A stretch of DNA of 64,000 nucleotides from Diabrotica undecimpunctata (GCF_040954645.1 NC_092806.1:129788952-129852951), one strand, 5' to 3'. Counted from the first letter of the stretch, positions 13,101 to 23,900 are shown. Notes: a model not told the origin generated them from the letters alone. Numbers and translations are program-made.

Positions 13101-14760
13101 GTTCTTTCACAATTCTCGCAGACAAGGGCACTGAATTCAGTTTCTTTGCTTCTTTTTGACCACACATAATCTCTGCCATTTTTACAGCAGCTGGTTTAAC
13201 CAAATTTTCACCAATAGTGTATGGTTTCTTATTTCGTGCAATCAACCAGGCTACTTCAAAGCTAGCCCTTGATGCTGAACGCTGATCAAATGTACCAAAC
13301 AAGTTGCTATTCAATCTTTATCTTTTAACAGATATTTCTAAATTTGCAAAGTATTCTCGCGGTTAGGAAGACAGGTGTGAATGCAAATTATCTAAATGTT
13401 TCTTCAATTGACTTTTTTTGAAAGATTCTGAAGTCAGTACCTTCTACATAACACACTATGGTTTCATTGTCTTCTATTTGTGTAAAACCGTAATTAAGGA
13501 CAAGTCTTGGTCTCGTAATAAGTCTTGGTATGTTCTTTTTCTATTTGCTGCCATCTTAAGGGAGACAGAAAATAATAGTTGTAAAATACTTGAATTAAAT
13601 TTTCAAATTGCAGCTTACCTTAATCGATATATCGATGATTAATGATAAAATGATGGTCTTGTTAGCAACTAACTAGTAAAAACTCGCTCTCTGACTCCTC
13701 AATGTATTTGTATCTTGACGGCATGGCACGGACTGAGCAGGTAGCCGGGCCGGGGCTGTGTTTTACTGCGCAAAGATATAACTCGAGAACACTCTAGTTG
13801 TGGGGAGTGAGATGTCGCAAAATTGTTTATGTTGAAAAAAATACTAACAGGTTTATAAAATAGCAAATTAAAAATAAATACTTTTTACTCACAAAAGTTT
13901 CATTTTTACCCCAAAAATTTCTTTTTTACCCCGAATTTACCCCGGTTCCCCGACCGCTGATTTAAAGAGATATGCCGGTCCAGGATGGATGAAAATCGCA
14001 ACGGACACAGAAAAATAGAACTCAGAGAAGGGGCCTATATTCGAACTTAGATTTAAAAAGAGCTTTAGATAGATAGATAGTTTTTACAAAGTTCTCTTTT
14101 AAATAGTATTGGTATTTATTAAGTTAAAATTTGTATAAAATAATTATATTGAATTAACTACTAGCAATATATTGATTTAGTACTGTTATTTGAAAAAAAA
14201 TTAAATAAAGGATGAATGATATGAAAAGATCATATTGAAAATAATTATATTATTATCTGCAAAAATCATAACAGCTTAAAGATACGCGAACTGTGCTAAT
14301 ATTTGACCTGTCTTATCTTGTAAATTTCAGTATTAATAATAATGATACTATTATTTTATTTTAGGTTTTCTATTACTTCGCCATAGTAGAGGATCTGATT
14401 TTACGTTTTGCATGGGCAGTTTCGCTTTATTTGACTGAGAATGGTTATGTTGGTGGAGATCTAATGACTTCCATTTTAGCACCCCTTGAAGTATTTAGAA
14501 GGTTTGTGTGGAACTTCTTCCGTTTAGAGAACGAGCATATCAATAATTGTGGTCAGTTCAGAGCCGTTCGTGATATATCTGTGGCTCCAATTGACTCATC
14601 TGATCAAATTCAAATTATAAGAATGATGGATAAGGAAGACGGAGTGACAAATAGAGAGAAGGGAAAGAGGAAGCACAAGAAGAAGGAAGATAAAAAACAT
14701 TTATTGGACGACGAATCGATCGTTAATTTTAAAGCAATACCTTTGACGGCTGTTGTGTAA
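4682..14760 (+). CDS. XPR1: XPR1-family phosphate exporter, last five exons (gene span)
   Basis: Join of 4682-5052, 10452-10599, 10830-11024, 12053-12222 and 14365-14760, about 425 codons plus stop. XPR1 exports inorganic phosphate across the plasma membrane; an N-terminal SPX domain senses inositol pyrophosphates and a C-terminal EXS domain forms the transport path. The window holds the EXS half, with hydrophobic helices and the family signatures [57 protein letters not shown] and [19 protein letters not shown]. All intron phases agree and every boundary is GT-AG. The SPX exons must lie before base 1. Introns carry a MITE, an RTE-type LINE and a hAT relic. It converges on Fab1. The assignment rests on remembered similarity to animal XPR1 over its whole length. 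Confidence 0.95.
5188..6003. mobile_element. MITE with 33-bp inverted repeats and TA target duplication
   Basis: The inverted ends are 5188-5220 and 5971-6003, beginning TAGTATTTTTCATATAAAA and differing at about one position. Both ends abut TA dinucleotides (5186-5187 and 6004-6005). No coding capacity is seen inside. This looks like a non-autonomous Tc1/mariner-group element in an XPR1 intron. Confidence 0.75.
6770..7078 (+). repeat. Dispersed repeat, copy 1
   Basis: This stretch, containing GAATTACTTTTTCGATAAAA and GAGCATCCCATC, recurs in the same orientation at 11459-11760 with scattered substitutions and small indels. The family is not recognised and there is no coding capacity. Confidence 0.7.
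7216..10173 (+). mobile_element. RTE-type LINE with long open ORF, (TA)n tail and 14-bp target duplication
   Basis: The insert is bounded by the perfect direct repeat TATATACAGGCCCC at 7202-7215 and 10174-10187. The 3' end is a long (TA)n tract from about 10108, which blends into the duplicated TATATA. The reading frame is open from the 5' junction, so the element was truncated within the endonuclease domain. It lies in sense orientation in an XPR1 intron. Confidence 0.9.
7293..10028 (+). CDS. LINE polyprotein: endonuclease (partial) and reverse transcriptase
   Basis: This is an uninterrupted 911-codon frame, and the same frame stays open back to 7216 with [12 protein letters not shown], the endonuclease QE motif. 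The APE-type endonuclease continues with [29 protein letters not shown] and DSDHYMV. A basic linker follows. The reverse transcriptase has [50 protein letters not shown] and YADDIAII, so both catalytic blocks are intact. The C-terminal region has the GRPRSKW and WR..V family features. The element would nick the target and prime reverse transcription there. The ATG at 7293 is simply the first in the truncated frame; the native start is lost. Clade by recollection: RTE/BovB-like. Confidence 0.88.
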   Translation: MLYSGGKKQGQKGVGFMILRHLREKIINFKPICERMAYVRVNSKPFNISVLNLYAPTETSNVDEKEIFYDRVEEEIEKIPKEDVIFVLGDLNAQIGKEDFLQQIAGKHTIHENTNDNGQRLCNLATRTNLLISSTKFEHPKIHKVTWRSPDQKTYSQIDHIMINKRKQSSIKDVRTFRGACADSDHYMVTATIRQKVKIETKQKNQHKKWNVNKMSNGEVRKKYEEAVTVQIKEKYKAEDINTEWETIKKSIEEGANMQIGKSQAKTKNEWYNQECREITGKKVQARNKWLRTDKEEDREEYEKLRRNAKKVIRQNKRRWVDKKMQEIEQERTNRNTKSFYKKIKEQNKKYKGKTNGIKNREGIVIIEDQEYKQVWRDYYRELLTEETTEEEMHNEEETVYEEEADEVDIEISKEPTLEELDEVIQRSKNGKAPGKDGINMELIKYGGRELRGKILALLKNIWKEEKMPGDWEVWQIITVHKKGDQQICENYRGITLLNTTYKILTSIIKKRLSKITKKTVGQYQCGFTEGRSTIDAIHTIKQIMEKANEYKLELEMLSIDFKQAFDSIKRNGLMIALKKLKIPHKLRKLIEMTMRTTKISIKTQRGKTEEFIINKGMKQGDALSTTLFNLALEYVLRNINKGNLRTRGGQIIAYADDIAIIAKNRKIMKEMLEEIREKGEVMGLRLNQEKTKILRLGKKPMKEKIKIGSSEFEEVEYFKYLGVTISKSGERKSEIKEKILAANKAYFANKTLLKSKTLTKKSKMSIYNTIIRPILLYAGETMTMVKKDEEDLRIAERKIMRTILGPIRTEQNEYRSRTNAEIKEELKEDIVTKIKQCRVRWLGHIWRAGDEAVTYAMIEWNPGGKKRERGRPRSKWLQEVEEDLQRVGVREWRGRTRDRKKWRDIVKKIR
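10108..10179. repeat. (TA)n tract forming the LINE 3' tail
   Basis: About 70 bases of pure TA dinucleotides sit between the LINE 3' untranslated region and the 3' target duplication. Confidence 0.95.
10452..10599 (+). CDS. XPR1: XPR1 exon (EXS core, WLADQL motif)
   Basis: The acceptor is TTGCTAG at 10445-10451 and the donor G|GTATGT follows 10599. It encodes [19 protein letters not shown] and [19 protein letters not shown], among the best conserved parts of the EXS domain. It ends one base into an Asp codon. It follows a 5.4-kb intron filled with transposons. Confidence 0.94.
10830..11024 (+). CDS. XPR1: XPR1 exon (PAWLRF / NAGKYSTTF)
   Basis: The acceptor is ATTTTTTAG ending at 10829 and the donor AAAG|GTAGGG follows 11024. 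The exon encodes [19 protein letters not shown] and [15 protein letters not shown], the signature EXS segment lining the transport path. It completes an Asp codon with the previous exon and ends one base into a codon. Confidence 0.95.
11459..11760 (+). repeat. Dispersed repeat, copy 2
   Basis: This is the second copy of the repeat at 6770-7078, ending in CTGTTTTTCATAAAAGCTT in both. Shortly after it, a 45-base block (CTTTTATCAATACTTTTATC and following) at 11850-11895 repeats 10287-10332, showing further local duplication in these introns. Confidence 0.7.
12053..12222 (+). CDS. XPR1: XPR1 exon ([12 protein letters not shown])
   Basis: The acceptor is CTATTTTTTAG ending at 12052 and the donor AAAG|GTAATT follows 12222. 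It encodes a membrane helix ([19 protein letters not shown]) and the conserved [16 protein letters not shown] and LREEIVY blocks. It ends in phase 0. Confidence 0.95.
12480..13959 (-). mobile_element. hAT transposon relic (ZBED5-like)
   Basis: The right end carries a hAT-like terminus reading CAGCGGTCGGGGAACCGGGG on the minus strand at 13940-13959. The matching left end was not found, so the left side is probably lost and its limit here is approximate. Transposase fragments occupy 12480-13320. It lies antisense in an XPR1 intron. Confidence 0.7.
12910..13314 (-). pseudogene. hAT transposase fragment
   Basis: The 134-codon frame contains [40 protein letters not shown] and [10 protein letters not shown], the first catalytic-Asp region of hAT transposases of the ZBED5/FAM200 group. 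The downstream continuation, in broken frames at 12694-12876 and on to about 12530, includes [20 protein letters not shown] and AYLADIFES. Stops and frame changes make it non-functional. These enzymes cut and paste DNA with 8-bp target duplications. Confidence 0.8.
14365..14760 (+). CDS. XPR1: XPR1 last exon and stop
   Basis: The acceptor is TTATTTTAG ending at 14364 and the TAA stop is at 14758-14760. It encodes [34 protein letters not shown] and [16 protein letters not shown], followed by a Lys-rich cytosolic tail ([13 protein letters not shown]) that is less conserved. No clear AATAAA was fixed in the 3' flank. Confidence 0.95.
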   Translation, partial: VFYYFAIVEDLILRFAWAVSLYLTENGYVGGDLMTSILAPLEVFRRFVWNFFRLENEHINNCGQFRAVRDISVAPIDSSDQIQIIRMMDKEDGVTNREKGKRKHKKKEDKKHLLDDESIVNFKAIPLTAVV

Positions 14761-15014
14761 GATAATATTCCATGTAAATTATAAACTATTTTAGTTTTTT
14801 AGTGTTATACAGATTTTATAGAATATACTTTTATAGTTTACATACATAATTGAATTTTTTTACTCACCTTAGTGTCACAGTCGAACCCGCTCATTGAAGT
14901 AGCCTTCGCTCCAAACAAAAATATTACCGTACCGAATATACGTATAGACACATCTACAATATTACAATAAACGTTAAAATTGACTCGATATAAAATACTT
15001 GAATCATGCCCAGT
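14761..15014. other. XPR1 3' flank
   Basis: AT-rich sequence after the XPR1 stop, presumably holding its 3' untranslated region. I could not fix a poly(A) signal. Confidence 0.5.
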
Positions 15015-16680
15015 TTATAAGCAAACGTCGAGGTTGTTTATATAGTTAATCGACTCGATCGTCGCAAACAGGAAGTCTTGTGAACTGCCCTCGTAGGCTC
15101 GCTGGTGGCACTCCTCCGTTATGTGCTTGATAGATTGGACCTCACCGCAGCTGCATGACGTTGATGGTAGCTTGCCCCATTTGTGCAACATGTCTGCCCA
15201 TCGACCATGTTGAATTCTGATGCGGTTAAGTGTGCACCAGGTCTTACGTGGTAGGTCAAATCCAGGAGGTGTCTCTGTGATGCAAGACATGGCTGTATTT
15301 GGTTGAGCTGTCGACCTACCATGGATCTATTTAGTGATCATGTTGAACCCTGTGGCTGCAGCTGATTCTGCAATTTGTATTGGAGATTTTATGGAGCGCA
15401 GTCGAATTTTGGTTATATCTTATAATTTTGGCTAAGGATCTTGTTATATTCTTTGGTAAGCAGATTGACTCCGCGAAGATGTGGTGGTGGAATGTCGCTC
15501 AGCGCTGGTAGCCAATGTGTTGGTGTAGATTTGATTACTCCAGCGATCATTCTCATGGGGTTATTTAGCTGCACATCTATCTTTTTAACGTGAGCACTGT
15601 TGATCCATATTGGCGCGCCGTATACAGCTACTAGATAAACAAGAGCTAAGCCTGAAGACCTGAGTGTGGATGCCGATGCCCCCCATGTTGTGCCGCAGAG
15701 CTTCTGAATGATGTTATTTCTGGTTTTTAACTTCTCGGCAACTGGACTTAAATGTTCTCTAATGCTAACGTTCTGTCCAAGGTCACGGCTAAATATTTTG
15801 GATGTTTATTGTGGTTGAGTCGTGTGTTCTCAAAGTGAACGTTAAGGGTTCTTGACGCCAGATTGATGTTTAGGTGGAAGCAGGTTACTTCGGTCTTGGA
15901 GGCATTGGAGCGAAGTCTCCATTTGAAAGTAATTTCCCATAACCTCTAGGTCTTCGGTAAGAAGCTCTTCAGCTTCTTCTAGTGACTTTGTTTGGGATAA
16001 TAAAGCCCAGTCATCAGCATAGCCAAACTTTGTTGATGTTGTTGTCGGCTTGTCTGCGATGTAAAGGCTAAATAGCAGTGGTGCGAGTACTGTGTGGCAG
16101 ACCATTTTTGAGTTTTCTGTGGGTGCTTACTTCGGATCCTATAGTTACTTGAAATACTCTGTCGGTGAGCATATTTTCTATTAATCTAGTGGTGAATTTG
16201 CAAGGAATAGTGCATAAGAGTTTATAAATCATTCCTTCTCGCCAGACGGTGTCGAAAGCTGCTGACAGATCTATGAACGCAGCAGAACTCTTTAGTTTTC
16301 TTTGAAAGCCGGCTTCTATGTAAGGATTGTTAGGCTTATTCTATTAAAAATTAATCTTTCGAGTAGTTTATACATTATAGACAGTAGGGAAATTGGTCGA
16401 TAGCTTTTTGGGTGATCAGCTGGTTTACCCGGTCTTAGTATTGCTGTGACTTTTGAGTGTTGGAATTCCCGTGGGACTCTTCCGGTCTGAATTATGTTTG
16501 TGAAGAAATGTAATAGCCAGGTTTTTGTGTATTTCTCGCAATTGAGTGCATTTTGATTTTTGCAGAAATAGTTAGTGATAACTTTAGTAATGATAATTGA
16601 CTTATCCTCCCTCTCAAATAGGTCGAAAACATTATTAAAAAAATTAAAATATTTAAAAATTTTAAGTATTGTACATAGTA
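15015..16680 (-). mobile_element. Jockey-clade LINE relic
   Basis: On the minus strand, in several broken frames, RT sequence runs from HFFTNIIQTGRVPREFQHSK and KSYRPISLLSIMYKLLERL through FIDLSAAFDTVW and FGYADDWAL to the C-terminal LPRKTWCTLNRIRIQHGR, CSCGEVQSIKHITEEC. This order matches Jockey-type LINEs with their terminal Cys-rich tail. Multiple frameshifts and stops are present. The upstream end is fused to another LINE near 16680. Confidence 0.82.
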
Positions 16681-18735
16681 GCGGTTTAAATTTGATAAAA
16701 GCTTGTCTTGCTTGTTCGGTACGGCATTTTATTTCTTGTCGAGGATCCCATTGGTCATTCATCATCATTCCCAAGTATTTAAATGTTTTCACTTGATCGA
16801 TTGGAGCATTATCTACTTGCAGTTGTATTCTTAAAAGTGCGTTTTTTCTTATTGCCATGTATTTAGTTTTTCCAGCATTTATCGTCAAGCCATATATTTT
16901 TCCTACGGTGTTTATTTTATTTAACATCAACTGCATATCATGTTCGTTGTCTGTTATTATCGCGATGTCGTCGGCGTAATAAATGTTATTTATCGGGAAC
17001 CCGTTTACCTTTATTCCACACTCAGAGTCTTCCAGTGCCTCTGCAAAAATGTTCTCCACATAGAGATTGAAGAACATAGGAGACAAAATACACCTGTCGC
17101 ACCCCTCTTAAAATTTCAAATTCTTGTATGTTGGTTGGTTTGTTCAGTCTCACTCGTGCTTTTTGATTCCAATAGAGATTCTGGATAACTAGTCATTGTT
17201 AGCGTTGTGTAGCATTTTTATCATTGCGTCATGTTTTACGGTGTCAAACGCTTTTTCATAATCGAGGAATGTTATAACTATATCCTTTCGTTGATCCATG
17301 CAGTTTTGTATAAGCGTATTCAAGCAGAAAGCTGCTTCACGTGTACCCAGTCCGCTCTTGAAACCAAATTGTATCTCACCGCTTAGATCTTCCAGCTTTC
17401 TGAACATTCTTGTGTAAAGGATGCGAAGAAACACCTTAAGCAAATAGCTCATTAAACTTATCAGTCTGTGGTCTTTGCATTTTGTCGCTCTTTGTGATTT
17501 AGGGATCATTATAAAGGTTGAATAAAGCCAATCCGTTGGAAAGTGGCCGGTGTTAAATATGGCATTGAAAATTGTTACCAGCATGTCGATGTTATCATCT
17601 TCCAACAGTTTTATGGCTTCCGTAGTAATTCCATCCGGTCCAAGGGCCTTGTCTAGTTTTGCTACTTTTATAGCGTACTCCACCTCGGCGCGAATAATGG
17701 AAGGGCTGGATAAATTTTTCGTGGGTAACTTAGTAGTTGGCAGATTCGGTTTATTATCCGCAAAGAGGGACGAATCATAGTCTGCCCAAATTTTAGCTAG
17801 TTCTTCCTGGGTATGAACGTAGTTTCCTTGATCATTCTTCAGGCGAGTCACATGGTGTTTCTTGTATATACTCGAAATTTCTTTGCCTTTTTTATGTATT
17901 CCAAAGCTGTCTCCATTTTCTTGTAGTGATTCCAATTCTTCACAACGTTCTTTCATCCAGCTTTCCTTTGCGTTTTTAATTATTGCCCTTATCGTACGTT
18001 GGATTTCCTTGTATTCCTGTTGATTCTGATGTATTTTGTACTGTCTGCGTTGCTCCATTAGATCAAGTATCTCTTTCGTCATCCACTCGTTTTTGTGATT
18101 TCTTTTTATTTTACTTGCGACTACTTCGTCAGCCTCGACTATAGCTATTTTTATTTTCTCACAGGTTTCCTCTATGCAATTTCCTTGTATGTTTTACAAG
18201 TTTTCGTTGATGTGCTTACTGTATGTAGATCTTCATCAAGTTCTTCATCTCTCATTAATTTTTTAGTGTTTATGCATTTTTTTAGATGGCTTTTTAACCT
18301 TTGCCAATCGAAGTCTTACATTCGCGATTAGGGGGTTGTGGTCAGACGAAATGTCCGCAACAGGGTAAGCGGCCACTCTTTTTATATAGTTGCAGAATCT
18401 TTTGTTTATCAAGATGTAATCAATTTGATTTCGTATCACATGACCTGGACGATCTCCTGGTGCTCGCCATGTATACAATCTTCTTGGTGGGAGTTGATAC
18501 CACGTATTGGATATGACGAAATCGTGGTCATTACAAAATTCAATTAGTAACTCTCCTAGCTCATTTTTGTTACCCAGACTGAAATCACCGACTGTATTAC
18601 CACATCTACCTCTACCGACTTTGGCATTAAAATCGCCCATTATGATGTTTATATCGTTTTTCTTTGTGACCTTCAGTTTCCGGTTTATCAGATGTGGGTG
18701 CGTAAACTTGGATTAGATTTATATTAATAGGTAAT
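16680..18735 (-). mobile_element. LINE relic with endonuclease and RT, 3' end lost
   Basis: Reading leftwards from about 18735 the element gives NLIQVYAPTSDKPE, then an endonuclease (18640-18263) with MGDFNAKVG, YTWRAPGD, QIDYILINKR and SSDHNPLIA. The next frame (18082-17189) covers a basic linker and the RT fingers with LDKALGPDGITTEA, DHRLISLMSYLLKVF and FLDYEKAFDTV. The last (from 17086) carries LSPMFFNLYVE and [13 protein letters not shown] and stops matching at FIKFKPLLC near 16680. Catalytic residues are visible but the frame is broken at least twice. Confidence 0.85.
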
Positions 18736-19990
18736 ATTACATTTACATTAACATAATAATAATAATAGTAAAAACCATCGGCATTGCACGTGAAAAATAC
18801 TAAAAAAATTTGGTTGAAGAAAATTGAATTTCAAATATCAAAATCGGTATACGTAAAGAAAATGTATTTTCTCAGCTTACCATAAAGCAATTTTTTTCAT
18901 TTTTTTTAATTCGACGTAAATCTAATAGGGCCATCTAAAAAACGCATTACCAAATGCCAGAGATGCTTTGGTTTTGTAATAAATAAATAAATTTATTTTT
19001 ACTCCAGTCGTCACAGACAAAAATGCCACTGAATCTATAAAATCATACGAACAAGCTGAGTATTTTTGAGAATATTAATTTTGGGACCCCAAAAAATATG
19101 CAAAAAAGTTTACTATTTTTACCCCCCGGCATACCTCTAAAACCGCCTCCCCTCGTAGGGGAAAACAGAAAAAATCGATTTACCAAGAATCTGTGCGTCG
19201 TAGAAAAAAATATTTCAAATAAAAATTCTCAGACAATTTTGGGCAAAAATATTTATTAGCACTTTTTGTGTAAAATAAACAGTTCTCTCAAAAATATTGC
19301 TCGAAGCGACGCAGATAAGCGGGCGAAAATAATTTTAAATAAAATTTGTATCAATTCGGCGGTAAAAATTCGATATCTTTTGATCAGACTGTCCTATCGG
19401 CAAAACTACTTTGAGGAGAGAAGTTACACAGCAATCTATATGATTTTTTGCCTTCTCTGATGTTTTGAGTAGTGCACCCAGTCCTATTCGTTCCAGCAAG
19501 TTTAGTCTTTCTATTGGCCTTATGCTAGGTATATTATTTTCTTCTATTCTATGCACTATCAGATATCGTGCCTCGGGATTTTATAACAGCACACCAGTTT
19601 GAGAATATATTTATAGATTTATCTCATGGAACTTTCATTCTGCCGCATCTACTACCCTCAATATTTTCAGGTGCTTTCTCAGTCAACGATGACATGAAAA
19701 TATTTATTTCTGTAAAAATAGGCAGCACTTCTTCCAAAGGTTTGAATCTTTTGTGATCTACTTCTCCTAGGAATTTTTCCAACATTAAGCTGTTAACTAA
19801 AAAAGGTTTCAGCTTCCATAAATGCTATCTTTGCGCTTCTTTTGGCTAGTTCGTCAACAATTTCATTTCCCCTTTCCTATATGTCCCAGAAACTATAAAA
19901 GAAAAACTAAATTTTTCTTGTCTAATGTAGTGATTGGCTATGTTTTTGAGTTTCGAATATTTGGACAAAAGTTAAATTTCACACAATGAC
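18736..19990. other. Unassigned intergenic sequence
   Basis: No recognisable coding or repeat structure. Short frames around 19266-19756 carry no family motif that I can name. Confidence 0.5.
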
Positions 19991-21198
19991 AGTTACAATT
20001 TTGGCGAGAGCGTTTTGAGCAGTTTAAGTTTTGGCGAGAGCGCTAGTTAATTTTTAAAAATTTAAGCAGCACTAGGTAGATGTCGTTAGTGTATTACTAA
20101 TTGCTTAGCAACAAGGACTGAGATACGTGTAATACATAAAACTGGATTTATAGTATGACGGACTGTAGACGCACTGTAACAAACGGACTGTAAATATTAT
20201 TTCAATTTATAAATCGACGAAGTGGAATTTTTTCACATGAGTAGAAACAGTGGCTAAAGTTGGTGACCATGATACTATAATATCCTTTTATTATTTATTA
20301 TTATTATTTTTTAAATTCTTAACGTTCATTGTAACAAATAATCAACAAAATCAAAATTCGAATATGTTGATAAAAAACTTTACAAAATGGTGGGCGGGCC
20401 AGACAGTTCACTTTGGTTGACAGCACAAAATTCTACCTTTTGATTGGCCAGACGCAAGTAACGCACTGTAAAAGATGAAAGTTGGCCAACTCTTCCGTTG
20501 CAGTTCGTTTCACTTACGTCCCGTCATGCGTTTACGTTCATTTATAAATAAGAGTACACAAAATTCTATGTTGATCTTTTTCCAGTGCGTCTACGTTTAT
20601 AGTGCGTCAAACTATAAATCCAGCATAAGTTTCAAAAAGAAATATTATTTATAAGCAATTTTATATTATCGTTAAATTTTATATTTTAATTTTACTTAAA
20701 GAATATTCACGTCATAAACCAAATAAGTTGGCAGTGACATCTATAACTTAAATAGTTGAGAACTAAATTAATTTTATATGTTTATAAATTATTAAATAGA
20801 TGTCACACACATGTAACATATAACGACTTGCGTAATTAGTTTGCGCAACAAACTTCAGTAACCATTAAAAAATCCTTGAGATATCATATGGAATAATATT
20901 TAGTATAAAATGTTTCAATATCGATTAAAACGTCATCCCGAATTGGTTGTCATATGTATAGATTGCACAAATAAAATATTAAATTTATTAAGTAAAAAAG
21001 CTAAAATAGACACATACTTTATATAATAAAATAGTATTTCTTTTACATTCAATACTGTTTTTTGAAGCACATAAAATGATGTTCTTTATTTTTATACAAC
21101 CAGAAAAATTTTAAGAATTTTAGCGAAATTTGTAAAATTAGAGGTAAGCATTCACCAAAATTTAGACTGTCAAAAACGCTCTCACCAAAATTTCAACT
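19991..21198. mobile_element. Foldback / MITE-like element with about 50-bp inverted ends
   Basis: The left end (19991-20044) contains two copies of TTTTGGCGAGAGCG. The right end (21147-21198) is its inverted counterpart with two diverged copies. No transposase is seen inside. A second inverted pair is nested at 20142-20622. Confidence 0.65.
20142..20622. repeat. Nested inverted repeat
   Basis: The block CTGGATTTATAGTATGACGG at 20142, continuing to GTAGACGCACTG, recurs inverted and slightly rearranged at 20583-20622. It looks like a small MITE inserted in the larger foldback, or a second layer of inverted ends. Confidence 0.55.
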
Positions 21199-21231
21199 TT
21201 CATTTTTTTTTAAATCTATAAAAGGAGATCG

Positions 21232-21570
21232 CACACATCTTATGGAAACTGTAATGTCATTCAAATGTAATAAAATTTACAGGAACAGATTCGTCCCGAA
21301 ATTACAATCATTACATATCATTGTGCCAACTTTTTATTAATTACGGCGTAAATGGTAATTAAAGTTTATGGAAATCACATTTTTGAAGTTCATAAAACTG
21401 TCATTCATAAATACTATTATTCTAGTCGCTATTGAAAACAGCTTAACCCAGCTAGTAATAGTACTTAGCCATAGTACCTACAGAAGATTTATGAACTGAC
21501 TTTCGAGACGAATCTATTCATGTAAATTTTATTGCATTTGAGTTACATTACATTTTCCATAAGATGTGTG
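21232..21570. mobile_element. Short MITE with 70-bp inverted repeats
   Basis: 21232-21301 and 21501-21570 are inverted copies beginning CACACATCTTATGGAAA, with about seven differences over 70 bases. The 200-base centre has no coding capacity. I could not identify a target duplication. Confidence 0.7.
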
Positions 21571-23100
21571 TGGTTGGTGTCCTTTGCGTTGTATACTCGA
21601 TTCACTAATCTCAGTTCCAAGTGTCTAGTAAATTTAGTATTATAGTTCATTTTTTGCTACATTGAAGAAATTTTGACTTCGATTTTAATAGTCTAAACGT
21701 AGGCATAGATAATCAAACTCACATTTTACTTACGTTAATCAAAGTCCCAGTTTGTTAGCTATCTCTTGCAGGATCTTGCCTACTGCCACTGTTGACGAAA
21801 TTGTCGAAGTTATTAACTTTAGAAGAAAAGTGATTATAAAATAAACTTTATTTCTGACATATTTACATAAAGAAACTAATTTAAACTGAAATTAAATGAA
21901 AGGCGTTGTGTATCGTCTATGGTTGTTGATTGTCTCTGTCCCACTCGCAGGTCGCAGTTGCGTCGCTTCAAAACCTGGTACCTACCGAGTTTGGCGCACA
22001 ATGTTGCCACTTTGTTTTATTGTCCGTGAATTCCAAACAGTCACGCTGTTCCTAACATTTAGTTACAAGACGCAAAGAAACTACCTAACAGTCCCCGGTA
22101 AGAAACGGATAGTTTCTTGAGCCTGATGTTAACCAATAGTTCGACGCTGTATTGTCGACATACTCTGAACTAACTTAATTGGGATATCGACCACGCAGAT
22201 GTTTCTCCATCCAGATGAGCGTTTTTCTACAATAGATAAATGGTTCGTGCGCATTTCTTGTTACCTCAATAGTGTTAAGTTATCTTCTACGTTAATTTGA
22301 GTTGAAACTTATTTTTTGGAATGCCAAAACTTAGTACAGTATCATCTTAACTTTTCATTGAAGTTCTCTGTTTTTAGAAATTAAATTAGAGAACAAATCT
22401 AAGAAAAATAAATCTTATTGAGTATCTTAACAGTCTATATTTGTGAAGGTACAGTCGTCACATCTAAAGCTGATGGTACAGGAACTGTAAATATAATATC
22501 TGGTATATACAAAAAATGCTCTTAGAAATAAATAATATATTTTATTAAAAAATATTACGTACAGTGAATATATACAAATCTTTACAGGAATGAACTACTT
22601 GAATAGGTTTCCTGTCATTAAATATAATAGGAAGTTATATTCCGATTATGTACGGTTCCATTTATTGCTAAAAAACTATTTAATAGACCTTTTTAAGTAA
22701 TTGCAATCTGACTTAATTAAGTATGTGTTAGTACCCGAAAGAATTTAATATGTTTATATGCAGCCATCAAAAAAATCATAATTATTGTAGTCTATGCAAT
22801 AAAAATGTATTTACTTTACATACATAATATTCTTAAACTAACAAGTGGTCTACAATTTTCTGCGTCTTTGGAAAAATTTAAAAAATGCAAAATTCTAAAC
22901 CAAAGTCTGAGGCACCACAAACCAAAACGATAAACTTAAAATAAAAAATTTGAATGAATAAAGAATAGCTAAACTTTTATATTTGGATGTAGATACAAAG
23001 CTTGGAGATATAATTGTAATAAGCAACATTAAGATAAAATTACATAAATATTTACTCACAGAGGTAGAACTGTTCACAAAAAAGATACAAGACAAACATT
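21571..23100. other. Unassigned intergenic sequence
   Basis: Nothing recognisable. A slightly more GC-rich patch around 21896-22120 has a 74-codon frame with no motif that I know. Confidence 0.45.
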
Positions 23101-23409
23101 TGTACTACACTTTTACAATTAGACTGACCATTTTAAAATAAGTTAAATAAAACAACAAAAAGTGTATAGGATATAGACGAGTTTCTTTGTATATATAAAA
23201 TAAAGTAGCAGGTACATTTTAAATCAATTTGAATTAAATGGATTGCAGAATATTGCTGTAGATGCTGCTTAACTGATTCGTATCTGCTTTGTAATTTATT
23301 ACATTTTTTTTTGTGTTGGTAATATAACATATTTCAAGAAACAGTGTTTTACAATATAGTTACTGTTTGTAGGATTTCAACACTAGTATAAACAACAGTG
23401 TTTTTACCT

Positions 23410-23900
23410 TTATGACAGTCACTTTTGTGCTGGGTAATATGTTGTTTTAACTATTGGCTTGTCTGTCCAACATAGCAACCTTCGCACACGGTATTTTGAA
23501 GATTGTATTGGTGGTGTACATTACTGGTGTCTTATCTTTAACACGAGAAAACAAACTTTTGTTATTAATATCGATGTAATTACCAATTCTAATGTTAGTA
23601 TATGGTTTGAAGAGGGCTATAATCTTATTTGTTAGATTACCAATGAAGGGCAATCTTTTATATTTAAAGTTTTGTGGAGCCTCTCTATCCAATGGTCCAT
23701 TATAATAGTGGAAGTTGTAAATTAATTGTTTAAGGAGTGTCTTCGAATAACCGTTGTTAATAAATATCTCAAGAAACTGGTCGTCGCATATATTGAGTAT
23801 TCTATTTTTCATAGCAAGAATTGTACTGTATTTCTGGTTTTTGGGGTGGTTGGAAGCAAAGTTTAAAAATCTGCCTGAAGCAGTAGGTTTTTGGTACTAA
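23410..23900 (-). pseudogene. Penelope-like element RT C-terminus fragment
   Basis: The minus-strand frame 23812-23447 reads FLEIFINNGYSKTLLKQLI, KYKRLPFIGNLTNKIIALF and LFSRVKDKTPVMYTTNTIF followed by KIPC. This is the RT thumb-to-endonuclease junction of Penelope-like retroelements. The start of the GIY-YIG domain follows in another frame (VGQTSQ, ITQHKSD), so a frameshift has broken it. It shares the SxxKDKTP and NIPC/KIPC pattern with the relic at 28338-28801. Confidence 0.75.
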
